Positions 22,421-34,670 are shown, numbered from the stretch's first letter. The stretch: 64,000 bases of DNA from Bedellia somnulentella (GCA_963576735.1 OY755175.1:8200401-8264400); one strand, 5' to 3'. Notes: a model not told the origin generated them from the letters alone. Numbers and translations are program-made.

Positions 22421-24822
22421 ATGTGCAATCGTGAAAATCTTAGAAAATACTATGTTAACCAGTACGGACTGGAAATAGCAAACAAAATACGGCAGTTGGA
22501 ATACCTCAAGACAAAGCACATTAAATTACTGTCATCAAATACATTCCTGAAGAGATGCAGAGACAACAACATCATCCCGGTTTGTGTGAAAATAACACCT
22601 AAACATAACATACTGGGAAGTGCAGGTATTCTACACGCCAAACAAGTTTAAAATTATTAAGAAAACTCATCCACCAAAACCGTTACGATGCGTTCAAAAT
22701 TTCTCAGCGAATTGAGTCCTTGTCTACTAATTTGGAATTGACTTTAACATCTTTGGATCATAAAACATGTCTTGATATAATAAACAAACGTGCTGATACT
22801 AAATTCAAACAAATGAACATCAATCACATAAAAAAGTTTGAAAGATTAATGACCAAAAACTTAAAATTGAACGCACCAAATCTCACTCAAGAAACCGACC
22901 AATCACGATCCGTTGTCAATTTATCAACACAAACATTAGACAAAAACACCATTGATGTACTAAGTAAAGGTTTAAATTTCGCCGTAACTCCAAGAAGAAT
23001 ACCTTATGAAGACATAATTTGCAATGTAGAACATTGTCTAATTCAAAATAACGTTCGTGAAGATGACAGAGAAGCAATTCGTCAGGACGTATCTTCGATA
23101 CTACGGTTGAGCAAGCTTCCTAAACCTAACCTCACACGAGCTCAAAGATCTGCCCTTAAAAATTTAAAATCTAATGAAGACATAGTAGTTCTACGCGCGG
23201 ATAAAGGTAATTCAACAGTAGTTATGGATACGTCTGAATATAAGAACAAAGTATCACAATTATTGTCAGATGACTCAACCTACCAAAAAGTCAAACGAGA
23301 TCCCACGACTAAAATACTCAAACAAACATCTGATTTAATAAAAAGACTTAGTGATACACTAACGTTAGACTCGAAAGCCTTATTACCATCGTGTGTGAAA
23401 CCTCCAAAACTGTATGGGTTACCCAAAATTCACAAAGTTGACCACCCGCTTCGTCCAATAGTAAGCCAAATTGACACACCAACATACAAATTGGCAAAAC
23501 ATGTGGCAAAGATACTATCACCACTTCGAGGAAAAACTGAAGCCTTTGTGAAGAATTCCTATCAATTCATTAATGACATCAAGAACTTAAGTCTTAGTGA
23601 TATGGACATTATGGTCAGCTTTGATGTTCAGTCTCTTTACACCAGTTTACCAATACAAGACTGTGTTGAAGTTGTCACAGAAAGGTTAACAAATGCTGAC
23701 ATACCTTTAGAATATGCAGAATTACTTAAGCACTGCCTTACAACTGGCTACTTACTTTGGGATAAGGAATTCTACATCCAGACTGATGGTGTGGCAATGG
23801 GATCCCCAGTCTCTCCTATTGTAGCCGATATATTCATGGAACGATTGGAGGAGATTGCACTAAAATCCTTCCCTGTCACTCCAAAGGTTTATAAGAGGTA
23901 CGTAGATGATACTTTTGCAATCCTACCCAAAACCATAGTCTCTGCATTCTTAGACCATCTTAATTCCATTAACCCTAAGATCCAATTTACAATGGAATTA
24001 GAGACTAATAATAGTTTAGCCTTTCTAGATGTCCTCTTGATAAGGAATTCTGATAACTCAATTAGTCACACAGTTTATAGGAAACCCACCCACACTGATA
24101 GGTACCTCAATGGTGACTCACACCACCATCCATCTCAGTTAGCTACTGTTGGTAAAACTTTGTTTCAGAGAGCCAAACATCTTTGTGACGAACACCATCT
24201 TGCTGGAGAGCTCAGTCATGTGAAACAAGTTCTTCACAACAACAAGCTGAAATTGCCCCGCCAACGTCACCGCTCCTCCGATAAACCACCTACTGTTGAA
24301 AGACTCCCTGCAACTCTACCTTTTGTAAAGGGTGTAACAGTTAAAATTAGTACTGTGTTACAGCGTGCTTCCATTAAGACCTACTTCAAGCCGCACCAAA
24401 AGATAAGTCAGTTTCTAAGACCTATCAAATGTCAGATCCCTTTACAAGATGCAGGCGTTTATAAACTAGACTGTGAGTGTGGTCTTTCATACATCGGCCA
24501 AACAAAGCGTAGTGTAGCAACTCGCGTTAGAGAACATATTGCTGATATGAAGAATAGGCGTCCTGGAAGATCTGCTTTGTGTGAACACACCTTCGATAAG
24601 CCAAACCACCACATGCGTTTTGACAAACCTACAATTCTAGCAAAAGAGAATCGATTGATACCTAGAATGATACGCGAGTCTATTGAAATAAAGAAACATC
24701 CAAACTTCAATAGAGATGATGGTTGGCAATTACCACCTGCTTGGAACCCGATCATTAGCACAACCAAGCGAGGGAAGAACACTAGCAAGACTCCAGATAA
24801 CATTAGCTCTTTTTGTACATAG
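22421..24822 (+). pseudogene. Penelope-like RT + GIY-YIG polyprotein, copy 1 (frameshifted)
   Basis: The ORF should start at ATG 22421 (MCNRENLRKYYVNQYG). Relative to copy 2 it carries a 2-bp insertion (extra ac) near 22635, which ends the frame at 22651; the rest stays open from 22720 to the stop at 24822. Within that 700-residue part are KLYGLPKIHK (about 230-239), motif A SFDVQSLYTSLPI (300-312), motif B GVAMGSPVSP (357-366), motif C YVDD (394-397) and a C-terminal GIY-YIG nuclease, CGLSYIGQTKRSVATRVREH (587-606), with its catalytic-type Glu in ILAKENRL (about 643). All catalytic residues seem present, and only the N-terminal frameshift marks it as dead. Penelope elements use this RT and endonuclease for target-primed copying in the nucleus. 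Confidence 0.9.
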
Positions 24823-24897
24823 CAAATATTAAACGCAAATGTAACTTAAAAAATTTTGTGAAGGTAGTTAGTATTAATAATTTTATAGTACTGTATA

Positions 24898-25024
24898 ATG
24901 ACAAATAACACCTCAGTCTTCCCGTGACCATGATAACTGAAAAGTTTTCGAAACGTCGGGCTTTAAAAATAATGTAATAATACGCGATTAAAATATCCGA
25001 AAATCAAAAGTTGTTTCAATTATA
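24898..25024 (+). repeat. Pseudo-LTR junction between Penelope copies
   Basis: The 3' end of copy 1 (tgacaaataacacctcagtc) runs straight into the 5' region of copy 2 (taatacgcgattaaaatatc). The same segment ends copy 2 at 28001-28121 and is inverted at 22192. It holds ccgtgaccatgataactgaa and cgaaacgtcgggc, the part of Penelope termini where hammerhead ribozymes are found in other species. A canonical ctgatga core is not visible. Confidence 0.75.
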
Positions 25025-27922
25025 ATGTGCAATCGTGAAAATCTTAGAAAATACTATGTTAACCAGTACGGACTGGAAATAGCAAACAAAATACGGCAGT
25101 TGGAATACCTCAAGACAAAGCACATTAAATTACTGTCATCAAATACACTCCTGAAGAGATGCAGAGACAACAACATCATCCCGGTTTGTGTGAAAATAAC
25201 ACCTAAACATAACATACTGGGAAGTGCAGGTATTCTACGCCAAACAAGTTTAAAATTATTAAGAAAACTCATCCACCAAAACCGTTACGATGCGTTCAAA
25301 ATTTCTCAGCGAATTGAGTCCTTGTCTACTAATTTGGAATTGACTTTAACATCTTTGGATCATAAAACATGTCTTGATATAATAAACAAACGTGCTGATA
25401 CTAAATTCAAACAAATGAACATCAATCACATAAAAAAGTTTGAAAGATTAATGACCAAAAACTTAAAATTGAACGCACCAAATCTCACTCAAGAAACCGA
25501 CCAATCACGATCCGTTGTCAATTTATCAACACAAACATTAAGCGGCCAGTACACAATGGCCGACGATGGGCCACGCATCGCCATTGGCAATTGTAGGCCA
25601 CGATCAATTGGTGTTCACACAATGGCCCATTGCTCATTACTGCCTGGCAATCCACTTGCGACGGACGTCGAAGTAATTATGGTTGCAGCTATTTATTTAT
25701 TATTATGTATGTAATTTATTTTATTTATGGCGCTATTTATGTTATTTTTACGTCATATAGTGCTTATCAATACATTTTGCAATAAAATATTACAAAAAAA
25801 GTATAAGTATCTATGAGCGGTCGGTGACGAACTAAACAATGGCCCATTGTGGAAACACCACCGGCCATGCTACGCCACGATTCCTTTGAAGTGTGCCCGA
25901 AAAACCGACAACTTCGCCATTGCGCGCCATTGCGCGCCACGATCGGCAATTGTCCGCCATCATGCACCATTGCCCCCTGTACACAGTGGCGATGGCGAGC
26001 AGTGGGCCATCGTCCGCCATTGTGTACTGGCCGCTTTAGACAAAAACACCATTGATGTACTAAGTAAAGGTTTAAATTTCGCCGTAACTCCAAGAAGAAT
26101 ACCTTATGAAGACATAATTTGCAATGTAGAACATTGTCTAATTCAAAATAACGTTCGTGAAGATGACAGAGAAGCAATTCGTCAGGACGTATCTTCGATA
26201 CTACGGTTGAGCAAGCTTCCTAAACCTAACCTCACACGAGCTCAAAGATCTGCCCTTAAAAATTTAAAATCTAATGAAGACATAGTAGTTCTACGCGCGG
26301 ATAAAGGTAATTCAACAGTAGTTATGGATACGTCTGAATATAAGAACAAAGTATCACAATTATTGTCAGATGACTCAACCTACCAAAAAGTCAAACGAGA
26401 TCCCACGACTAAAATACTCAAACAAACATCTGATTTAATAAAAAGACATAGTGATACACTAACGTTAGACTCGAAAGCCTTATTACCATCGTGTGTGAAA
26501 CCTCCAAAACTGTATGGGTTACCCAAAATTCACAAAGTTGACCACCCGCTTCGTCCAATAGTAAGCCAAATTGACACACCAACATACAAATTGGCAAAAC
26601 ATGTGGCAAAGATACTATCACCACTTCGAGGAAAAACTGAAGCCTTTGTGAAGAATTCCTATCAATTCATTAATGACATCAAGAACTTAAGTCTTAGTGA
26701 TATGGACATTATGGTCAGCTTTGATGTTCAGTCTCTTTACACCAGTTTACCAATACAAGACTGTGTTGAAGTTGTCACAGAAAGGTTAACAAATGCTGAC
26801 ATACCTTTAGAATATGCAGAATTACTTAAGCACTGCCTTACAACTGGCTACTTACTTTGGGATAAGGAATTCTACATCCAGACTGATGGTGTGGCAATGG
26901 GATCCCCAGTCTCTCCTATTGTAGCCGATATATTCATGGAACGATTGGAGGAGATTGCACTAAAATCCTTCCCTGTCACTCCAAAGGTTTATAAGAGGTA
27001 CGTAGATGATACTTTTGCAATCCTACCCAAAACCATAGTCTCTGCATTCTTAGACCATCTTAATTCCATTAACCCTAAGATCCAATTTACAATGGAATTA
27101 GAGACTAATAATAGTTTAGCCTTTCTAGATGTCCTCTTGATAAGGAATTCTGATAACTCAATTAGTCACACAGTTTATAGGAAACCCACCCACACTGATA
27201 GGTACCTCAATGGTGACTCACACCACCATCCATCTCAGTTAGCTACTGTTGGTAAAACTTTGTTTCAGAGAGCCAAACATCTTTGTGACGAACACCATCT
27301 TGCTGGAGAGCTCAGTCATGTGAAACAAGTTCTTCACAACAACAAGCTGAAATTGCCCCGCCAACGTCACCGCTCCTCCGATAAACCACCTACTGTTGAA
27401 AGACTCCCTGCAACTCTACCTTTTGTAAAGGGTGTAACAGACAAAATTAGTACTGTGTTACAGCGTGCTTCCATTAAGACCTACTTCAAGCCGCACCAAA
27501 AGATAAGTCAGTTTCTAAGACCTATCAAATGTCAGATCCCTTTACAAGATGCAGGCGTTTATAAACTAGACTGTGAGTGTGGTCTTTCATACATCGGCCA
27601 AACAAAGCGTAGTGTAGCAACTCGCGTTAGAGAACATATTGCTGATATGAAGAATAGGCGTCCTGGAAGATCTGCTTTGTGTGAACACACCTTCGATAAG
27701 CCAAACCACCACATGCGTTTTGACAAACCTACAATTCTAGCAAAAGAGAATCGATTGATACCTAGAATGATACGCGAGTCTATTGAAATAAAGAAACATC
27801 CAAACTTCAATAGAGATGATGGTTGGCAATTACCACCTGCTTGGAACCCGATCATTAGCACAACCAAGCGAGGGAAGAACACTAGCAAGACTCCAGATAA
27901 CATTAGCTCTTTTTGTACATAG
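25025..27922 (+). pseudogene. Penelope-like RT + GIY-YIG polyprotein, copy 2 (split by MITE)
   Basis: The N-terminal frame is intact from ATG 25025 and lacks the frameshift of copy 1. It is interrupted at 25540 by a 495-bp MITE and resumes at 26036 to the stop at 27922. Downstream the protein matches copy 1 residue for residue except for a few changes, for example RHSDT for RLSDT and VTDKIS for VTVKIS. All RT motifs and the GIY-YIG motif are present. Because the MITE is absent from copy 1, it inserted after the dimer formed or after the copies diverged. The apparent 691-residue frame from 25847 begins inside the MITE and is a chimera. Confidence 0.9.
25541..26035. mobile_element. Harbinger-type MITE with TTA target duplication
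   Basis: Terminal inverted repeats agcggccagtacacaatggc lie at both ends, flanked by TTA at 25538-25540 and 26036-26038. The uninterrupted sequence of copy 1 (caaacattagacaaa) gives the empty site exactly, so the boundaries are certain. The interior has many gccattg/caatggc words and no transposase. Frames on either strand within it are not genes. Confidence 0.9.
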
Positions 27923-28133
27923 CAAATATTAAACGCAAATGTAACTTAAAAAATTTTGTGAAGGTAGTTAGTATTAATAATTTTATAGTACTGTATAATG
28001 ACAAATAACACCTCAGTCTTCCCGTGACCATGATAACTGAAAAGTTTTCGAAACGTCGGGCTTTAAAAATAATGTAATAATACGCGATTAAAATATCCGA
28101 AAATCAAAAGTTGTTTCAATTGAGATGAGTTAA

Positions 28134-28766
28134 GCTAGAAATTTGGTTCAGGTATCGTTTTGTACAGTTCGCGGCCGTGGTGTGCACAAAATTCAGACAT
28201 CTAATGTAACTGGATTAAGTTAATTGTTACAGAATTTCAAAGTTTCGATTTTGGCCCATAGACTTTGCTTGAGTGTCATAAGCACGCGCAAACTTTAGTC
28301 GATCAGAGATGCGCTGTGATTGGTCGGAATTTTTTCAAACCGGCCAATCAGAAAAAATCACTAGAAATTCAAAAGAGCTGCGCTGTGATTGGTCGGAAAA
28401 TTTCAAAATAAACTCAATTTATTGGACGCGACGTAGTCGCGCCAGGGTTACCCACTAATTTATTTATAATTCTGATAGTTTTGACTCTGTTACTATTGAG
28501 ACTGATGAGTTGCTGTCCGGTGCCAGATGGACAGACCGGCAAGTCTTGGTAATAGTCCGGTTCTACATTTTCGGTACGGAAAGGTAATAGTAGCTACTAC
28601 CAGTGTAGGGCGAATTTGACAGCCAAAGGCTCATTTGGTTAATGTGGTGGTGGGGTAGTGGATATTGAGTGAGCTAAACTATATGCATACCTTTACATGT
28701 GAGATGTAACTTTAAATGTGTTACCTAGGTGAGTCTCTCCAAGAAAACAGTGTGGCTTTCTCATGA
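28134..28766. other. Unrecognised DNA with repeated CCAAT-box motif
   Basis: No gene found. The words gctgtgattggtcggaa at about 28314 and 28383 and an inverted ggccaatcaga at about 28342 form a direct/inverted cluster of CCAAT-type boxes. The part after 28500 (agaccggcaagtcttggtaa) resembles dispersed lepidopteran repeats. Confidence 0.35.
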
Positions 28767-28930
28767 TCACTTACTTATACTTACGCCTATTATTCCCATT
28801 TGGGTAGACAAAGACTATCGATCGCCACTTAGCACGATCTTGACAAATCTCTCTTGCTTCTCTTACATTCATTATTCTTCTCATAAATGTTCATTTATTC
28901 TTCTCACTTCGGACCCCCGCCTTTCTAGGA
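28767..28930 (-). repeat. RTE-type LINE 3' end (family C)
   Basis: Reverse of the family-C tail: gggtagacaaagactatcga and tcgccacttagcacgatctt, continuing to tctcacttcggacccccgcc. Confidence 0.55.
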
Positions 28931-29080
28931 AAGTTTTCAATCTAGTCTAGAATCGTTATATCATCTCATGGCCACCTAACAATAAAAAACTGATTCTGTG
29001 TTGATTTGTGTATGTAATGTACTTACTGTATTTACGATTCTCAAATATATAATTTCTTTCTTCTTAAGACTGAAATCTCA

Positions 29081-29412
29081 AATGTTCATGTCGTATATCC
29101 CTGAAGGAGTTGGGAGACGTTCTAATAGTTCGGAACATCACGTGACGTTGTCACCTGTTATACTGTATAGAGTACTCACGTTTTCCTTGGACTGAGCACT
29201 CACCTGATGGGGGGCAAGCCTAACACCGTTTTGGTGCGAATACGCTGTCACATGCCAAAATACAATTTAGCCATTTGGGTATCCTCACGATGGATGTTTT
29301 CCCTCACCGTTTATAACCATGAAAAATTAACCACACATATGACTTAAAAAAAATATGTGTAGGCCTAACCCTGGATTTGAACCCGAAGGTATGATAGGCA
29401 GGTCGGCTGCTC
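29081..29412 (-). repeat. SINE-B copy, near full length
   Basis: Blocks in reverse order: tcatgtcgtatatccctgaa, gaacatcacgtgacgttgtc, atttagccatttgggtatcc, and taaccctggatttgaaccc, which covers the tRNA B box. Older and more diverged than the copy at 41719. Confidence 0.65.
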
Positions 29413-29810
29413 TAAGCTTAAAACAAGTATGTCGATTTTTGAGCGTTTCCTTTTTTTTACACCGTTGGATTCGTCATAGAAAGACCCTTATTTCTACATT
29501 ATTAAAACTCAAAATATCTTCTTATTTAAGGCGCTATTGATAAAAATAATAGGGTAAGATTATGCTAAAAGCATTTTCATTCTGCATTGGCGTTACTGTA
29601 AAGGTCAAGTTAAAAAAAATATTAATTTCATTAGGAAACTACATCACGTCGGACATATCCAAAAATCATCAAGATCCGACAATCACTTTAGGAAATATTT
29701 AAATTTAAAGAAATAAAATGTTTTTTCGCTCTCCTGTAAAATTTGCCGAAAACGACATACTTGTTTTTAGTTTAACGCAGCCGAGGTGTTTTAACCATTG
29801 GACTATCACG

Positions 29811-29985
29811 TAATATTAAACGCAAATGTAACTTAAATTTTGTGAAGGTAGTTAGTATAATAAGTTTATAGTACTGTATAATGAATGACAAATAACACCT
29901 CAGTCTTCCCGTGACCATGACGACTGAAAAGTTTTCGAAACGTCGGGATTTAAAAACAATGTAATAACACGCGATTAACACGGTT
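29811..29985 (+). repeat. Penelope-like 3' end (solo pseudo-LTR)
   Basis: attaaacgcaaatgtaactt through tcttcccgtgaccatgacga and cgaaacgtcgggatttaaaa matches the 3' end plus pseudo-LTR of the dimer at 22192-28121, with about a dozen differences. No coding part is attached, so it is an independent, 5'-truncated insertion. Confidence 0.75.
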
Positions 29986-32289
29986 CATATTTTTGTTCAA
30001 TATAGAGTGATTTTATTAATATGAATGGATAAAGAGAGATTTTTTGGAGTCGCAATCATATGGTCTTAACTGATGATCTGATTGTAATAACAAACAACAA
30101 CTTACTGTGTAAAAGTCGTTACGCACTTTTATGTTACCAAGAATTGAAATAACTACTTTATTCTGGTAAAACAGTAGCCGACCGCGATAAACGCAACATG
30201 GTCTTCGCATAATTATATTTTCTACTTAAGATCACTATTATTATGATTAGTGTAATTGCAGCTCCGTTTAAAGCGTATGTGCATATTTGAACGCTCATTT
30301 GTGAGGAGTGTAATTGTCACATGGTTATTACGGAAGAACGCGGTAGGCACCGGCTGCTGCTAAGCCACATTGCGCGGGAATTGTCAGCCCGATTGCTCAT
30401 TTTACTAGGAAATGAGAGTATATTTAAAGCTAGTGCGTAGCAGCTTTTATATCAAAATTTCACCTTAATGTTTTAGCTTGGTATAATTTTGGAGTATAAA
30501 TATTATATTTATATGTCATCTACTTAATCAGTATTGTCATCAATGTAGATGCAGAACGAAAACAACGAGTATGAAGCTCGCCGCATACAAACGCCTCCAT
30601 TTTTATTACAATAATTAGTCTTTCGTCTGCTTTGGGTTAGGTGCATCCAAAACCCAAAGATTAATTATTCTGTTCTTTTCACGAGGCTAATTTTAAATTG
30701 TTGAGCCTTGTACTTTGAAAATAAAACTGTTTATATTTTAATAAAAATACAAGTATTTTTACATTTTTATTATCTCTTATCTGGCTAGGGTAATAACCAA
30801 AATCCAAAATAACTCTACAATGATGTGATTAATATGCACATAGAAATTATAAACTAAAAAATAGTCATTAATTATGCTAATAGAATAATAGTCATAAAAA
30901 CTCTGGGTCTAAAATTAATCATGCAAATACTAAAAATAACGAGGTGACTAAGCCGTCAGTAATCCGTTCGTAAAAAAAAGGCTCTAGGTGGAACACTATT
31001 TACTCTATTTATTAATTGGATAACCTTATTTTGTCTTGGAATTTTGATTGGGACATTAAATAGATTTGTCTGAAAGTTCATTCGTAATTTATTCCAAAGT
31101 TTCCATTCAGGCTGAAAACATGTTCAATTGCCAGAATCCAACGATTGGAAGTAAAACGCATCGCAAGGAAAAGGCGATTTATATGCTTTCTGCCAGCCCA
31201 AATAGAACTAATGGCGTGACTTTTATATTTATGCATGTAAGATATAATTAATACAGTATATCATATGACCTTATGTTTTATATTGTTAGTTGTGACACGG
31301 CATTGTTTAGGTTTTTTTTTTCAACGTAAACAAGCGATTCACAAATATTTAGAGTATATTTGGGTGTGACTCCTTTATTGTCAGACTTTTCATTTCTTTA
31401 TCTGCCCTGTTTTTAATATTATTTCTCGTTTCAGGTAAAGTAAATAAATATTCAACACGCAACATCAGATGCACTATGATCACACAAAGATCTATCATTC
31501 AGTAGAGCATAATCGGCTTCCTGTCTGTCACTACGAAACGAAGTCTTGTTACCAGTAAAATCAAATTTCTCTTGAATAGATCATGCACTTATGTGTCTAT
31601 GTCAGAGTTTTGAAGCCAACCTTTAACGTGTTGTCATATTCAAAAGACAATAGCCGCACCAGTCAACAAAGGTTGTGCTATGAGGTTATTAAACCTCTTT
31701 GTCATGATAGAAAATACTCGCTAAGCATTCACTGCATAATGAGCAAAACTCATGTCTTAATTATGTTATCAATATCATTCAATGGAAAGGTAGGTACTGA
31801 ATCGTTTGTGTTCATAAATATTCAAATTAGATTCAATACGTAGCCGTCAAGTCGTTCGCGGAAAGGAGAAGGCGTGGCCCGAGTATGTGTGTGTGTGTGT
31901 GAAAAGTGGAGTTTGTGACCGACAAAAGTACTTTATCATGGTTTTGCTTGAACTTCAGCCAATAATTCAATCAACACTTTTGAAATTATAAAGTGACGTC
32001 AGTATCGTAATGAAATGCGATGACATTATTTTAAAGCCTCACCTCTTTTCTGTCAGTTACTTTTGTCAGAGGTTGAACTACTTTGTGTAGTTCAAATTTT
32101 ACTGCTTGATATACAGCTATTAAACTATTACTATTTTCCTAGAATAGAAAGTCGAACTATATGCTAATTAGCGTATGAAGGCACCATGGTACTAGATTTA
32201 ATAGAGATTATTATTAAAAAAATAGCAACCTCACTTATAGTTTGATTGGATAGTTGTTAGTTATTAAAAATTCTCCCCTTAATAGCAGT
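29986..32289. other. No recognised gene; one conserved-looking island
   Basis: AT-rich DNA without recognised repeats except a short gt run near 31886-31902. The stretch 30240-30420 is less AT-rich and carries two tgtaattg words (homeodomain-like TAATTG core). It may be regulatory, but this is speculation. Frames of 60-86 residues have no recognisable motif. Confidence 0.35.
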
Positions 32290-32486
32290 AGATCGCAGCA
32301 AGGAACCCTAGACTGGTCTTACTGCGATTTTTGACGTAAAATTAACTATAATAATAAATAAATCGCAGCAAGGAACCTTAGACTTGGCTCCACTTATTTT
32401 AGAGATTTCATTACTTTTAGAGATAAACAAGCAGCTCTATCGAGACTTGGCTAGTTTTTTACAAAATGTTTTTGGTGGGATTACCA
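32290..32486 (-). repeat. Terminal fragment of the atcccaccaaaaac element family
   Basis: The right end reads gagacttggctagttttt...tgtttttggtgggat, which matches the ends of the 17178-17873 element. Inside, atcgcagcaaggaacc occurs twice (about 32292 and 32361). The opposite terminus was not identified, so this may be half of an element. Confidence 0.5.
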
Positions 32487-32599
32487 TTTACTATTTGTTT
32501 CTGTCTTTTATATTAGTTTTTTTTTCATATATTTATGTTATTTATATGTCTTTATGTAATCTTTTTGGACCTATACACACATACACATTATTATACTAA

Positions 32600-32790
32600 C
32601 GTCATTAGTTCCCATTGGCGTAGGCAGAGACTATCGATCCCCACTAAGTACGATCTTGGCAAAACTCTCGAGCTACATCTACTTTCATCAACCTTTTATA
32701 CACACACTTTTGTTGTTCAGACTACGGACGTGTGCCTTTTTGAGTGCATTCTCTATTTGACCTAAATGCGTTCTGTTAGCTCGTTCTCTA
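32600..32790 (-). repeat. RTE-type LINE 3' end (family C)
   Basis: Reverse of the family-C tail: ttcccattggcgtaggcaga and ctatcgatccccactaagta. A plus-strand frame over it is not a gene. Confidence 0.55.
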
Positions 32791-32954
32791 CTGACATTAT
32801 CATACATATTGGCTCTATACAATATCTTTCACCAAATTACTTGCACCTATCCTCAAGGTAGAAGGCGTAGGAGATATAACCGCATTATGCACTGCTATTC
32901 GGGCTTTTTCGTACACCAAATGCTTATTTATTACACTAGTTTTTCCCTCTGTTG

Positions 32955-33222
32955 CCGTGTAGTGCCGGCTTTGCCGTGTAGTGCCGGCTTAGAATGTCGC
33001 TACCCCTTTCTTCCCACGGGTGTCGTAAGAAGCGACTAAGGGTATCGGGGCTTTATATTGGATTATTGGGCGATGCGGTTGGAGACCCATCACTAAGAAC
33101 CTTTATTTTTACCATATTTTCCCCACTCAACTTCCAAAAGTGGCTGAGGAATTTCTAATTCCTTAGCTCTGGCTACCCCTTCTAGGGAAATATATCCGTG
33201 AGTATATGTATGTATTTGTATG
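32955..33222 (+). repeat. SINE-A copy with duplicated head
   Basis: The first 18-19 bases, ttgccgtgtagtgccggct, occur twice in tandem before the element continues as a full-length copy to gtgagtatatgtatgta. The rest is close to the family consensus. Confidence 0.75.
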
Positions 33223-33423
33223 TTTTTCCCTCTCTTTTCAATCTCTTCATCACATTTTCCATCCCTTGTAAACAAACTTGCCAGTTACACAAACTCGTGC
33301 TTAATGTTTCTGTTAATAATATAAGGAAACTATCATTGTTTTAGTATTTTCGATGCCGAACCCTACTTATAACGAGTGTATAGTTAGTAACGTTCGTAAA
33401 AACGTATGGACATTTATCTTTTT

Positions 33424-34558
33424 TAGGGTTCCGTAGCCAAATGGCTAAAACGGGACCCTTATAGATTCGTCATGTCTGTCTGTCTGTCCGTCCGTCCGTC
33501 CGTCCGTATGCCACAGCCAGTTTATTCCGAAACTATAAGAACTACATTATTGAAAATTGGTGCGTAGATGTATTCTGTAAACCGCATTAAGATTTTAAAA
33601 TAAAATCTGACAAAAAAACCAAAATTTTTAGGGTTCCCCATACATAGAACTGAAACTCAATTTTTTTTTTCATCAAACCTATACGTGTGGGGTATCTATC
33701 GAAAGGTATTTGAAAATGATGTTGAGGTTTATAAAATCATTTTTTTCAAAACTGAATAGTTTGCGCGAGAGACTTTTCCAAAGTGGTAAAATGTGTGTGT
33801 CCCCCCGTAACTTCTAAAATATGGGCATGATAAAACTGAAAAAAATATATGTAAAGTAAAAAGTAAAAGACATTTATTTGGCAAATTAACACACATACAC
33901 ACAAACGTAAACAGAATGACACATAATAGAAAACACATTGAAAACACAAAGATAAAAAATATATATAGTAAAAACATTAATTAACATTGCCAAAAGGGTG
34001 TCGTCTCAGCATGTGTGCCTGGAACGGGACACAGACCGTTCCGAGACACGCTGGTTTTCAGCCGACACCGCCTAATTTAAACAAAACAAAAATATAATAT
34101 AACAAGATAAAACAAACCTACACATTTTTATTTTATAACTAACAACGTTTCAAATACTAACAAAATTTCAATAACTAACAATAAAATAAAAAAACACTCA
34201 TTATATTGTAAGTACATACCAATTAATAAATAAAAAATATGATGTGTATTACTATACAAACTACTAACGAAAATTGGTTTGAATGAGATCTAGCCAGTAG
34301 TTCTATTGTTAAACGTCATAAATCAAATTACTTACCTAATTTATTAATTTCACTGAAATATATAACAATAATTTTACTATCACAGGCCTTACGCATAAAA
34401 CGTGAACCATTGTTTTCTTATAGTAAATCAGTGATAAGTAAATAACATTTTAAACTAAACATTTTAAACTTGTATATTACTATGTTACCTACCTGCTGCT
34501 AGTGCTGCTACGGAACCCTTCATTAGCGAGTCCATCTCGCTCTTGGCCGCTTTTAAAG
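33424..34558 (+). repeat. Dispersed repeat, ggttccgtagcc family, with nested LINE end
   Basis: Starts ttagggttccgtagccaaat and has a tctgtctgtccgtccgtccg run. It resumes after an insertion with gaaaattggtttgaatgaga and ends ctcgctcttggccgctttt. I recognise both halves as one common lepidopteran repeat. The class is uncertain. Confidence 0.55.
33851..34245 (-). repeat. Non-LTR retrotransposon 3' end nested in repeat
   Basis: Begins aaagtaaaagacatttattt, the reverse of a LINE poly(A)-type tail, and contains gggtgtcgtctcagcatgtg. It interrupts the ggttccgtagcc repeat. The adjacent minus-strand frames (33729-33977) span the junction and are not genes. Confidence 0.45.
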
Positions 34559-34629
34559 AAAACGTCACAACACAACCTATGCAAGCTGTCATTCTTACGG
34601 GTACTGCATAGTAAAATTAAGGGGAGAAT

Positions 34630-34631
<2 letters not shown>

Positions 34632-34669
<38 letters not shown>
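34632..34669. repeat. (AT)n microsatellite
   Basis: About 38 bp of alternating at, directly abutting a SINE-A fragment. Confidence 0.9.

Positions 34670-34670
<1 letters not shown>

Larger units (their letters stand above)
22192..28121 (+). mobile_element. Penelope-like element, tandem dimer inserted as one unit
   Basis: Two nearly identical Penelope-like copies stand head to tail, preceded by an inverted 5' fragment. The whole 5.9 kb is bounded by a 12-bp direct repeat gagatgagttaa (22180-22191 and 28122-28133). Variable target duplications, partial tandem copies acting as pseudo-LTRs, and an inverted 5' piece are typical of Penelope insertions. No target duplication is present between the two copies, so the dimer arrived, or was made, in one event. 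Confidence 0.9.

Noticed and set aside
24459..24803. 114-residue minus-strand frame (also at 27559-27903)
   Set aside because: Antisense shadow of the Penelope C-terminal coding region, duplicated with it.
25847..26035. N-terminal extension of the 691-residue frame
   Set aside because: It lies inside the MITE. The empty site in copy 1 shows that it is not part of the Penelope protein.
33729..33977. 82-residue Phe/Leu-rich minus-strand frame
   Set aside because: It spans the junction of a dispersed repeat and a nested LINE tail, and is low in complexity.
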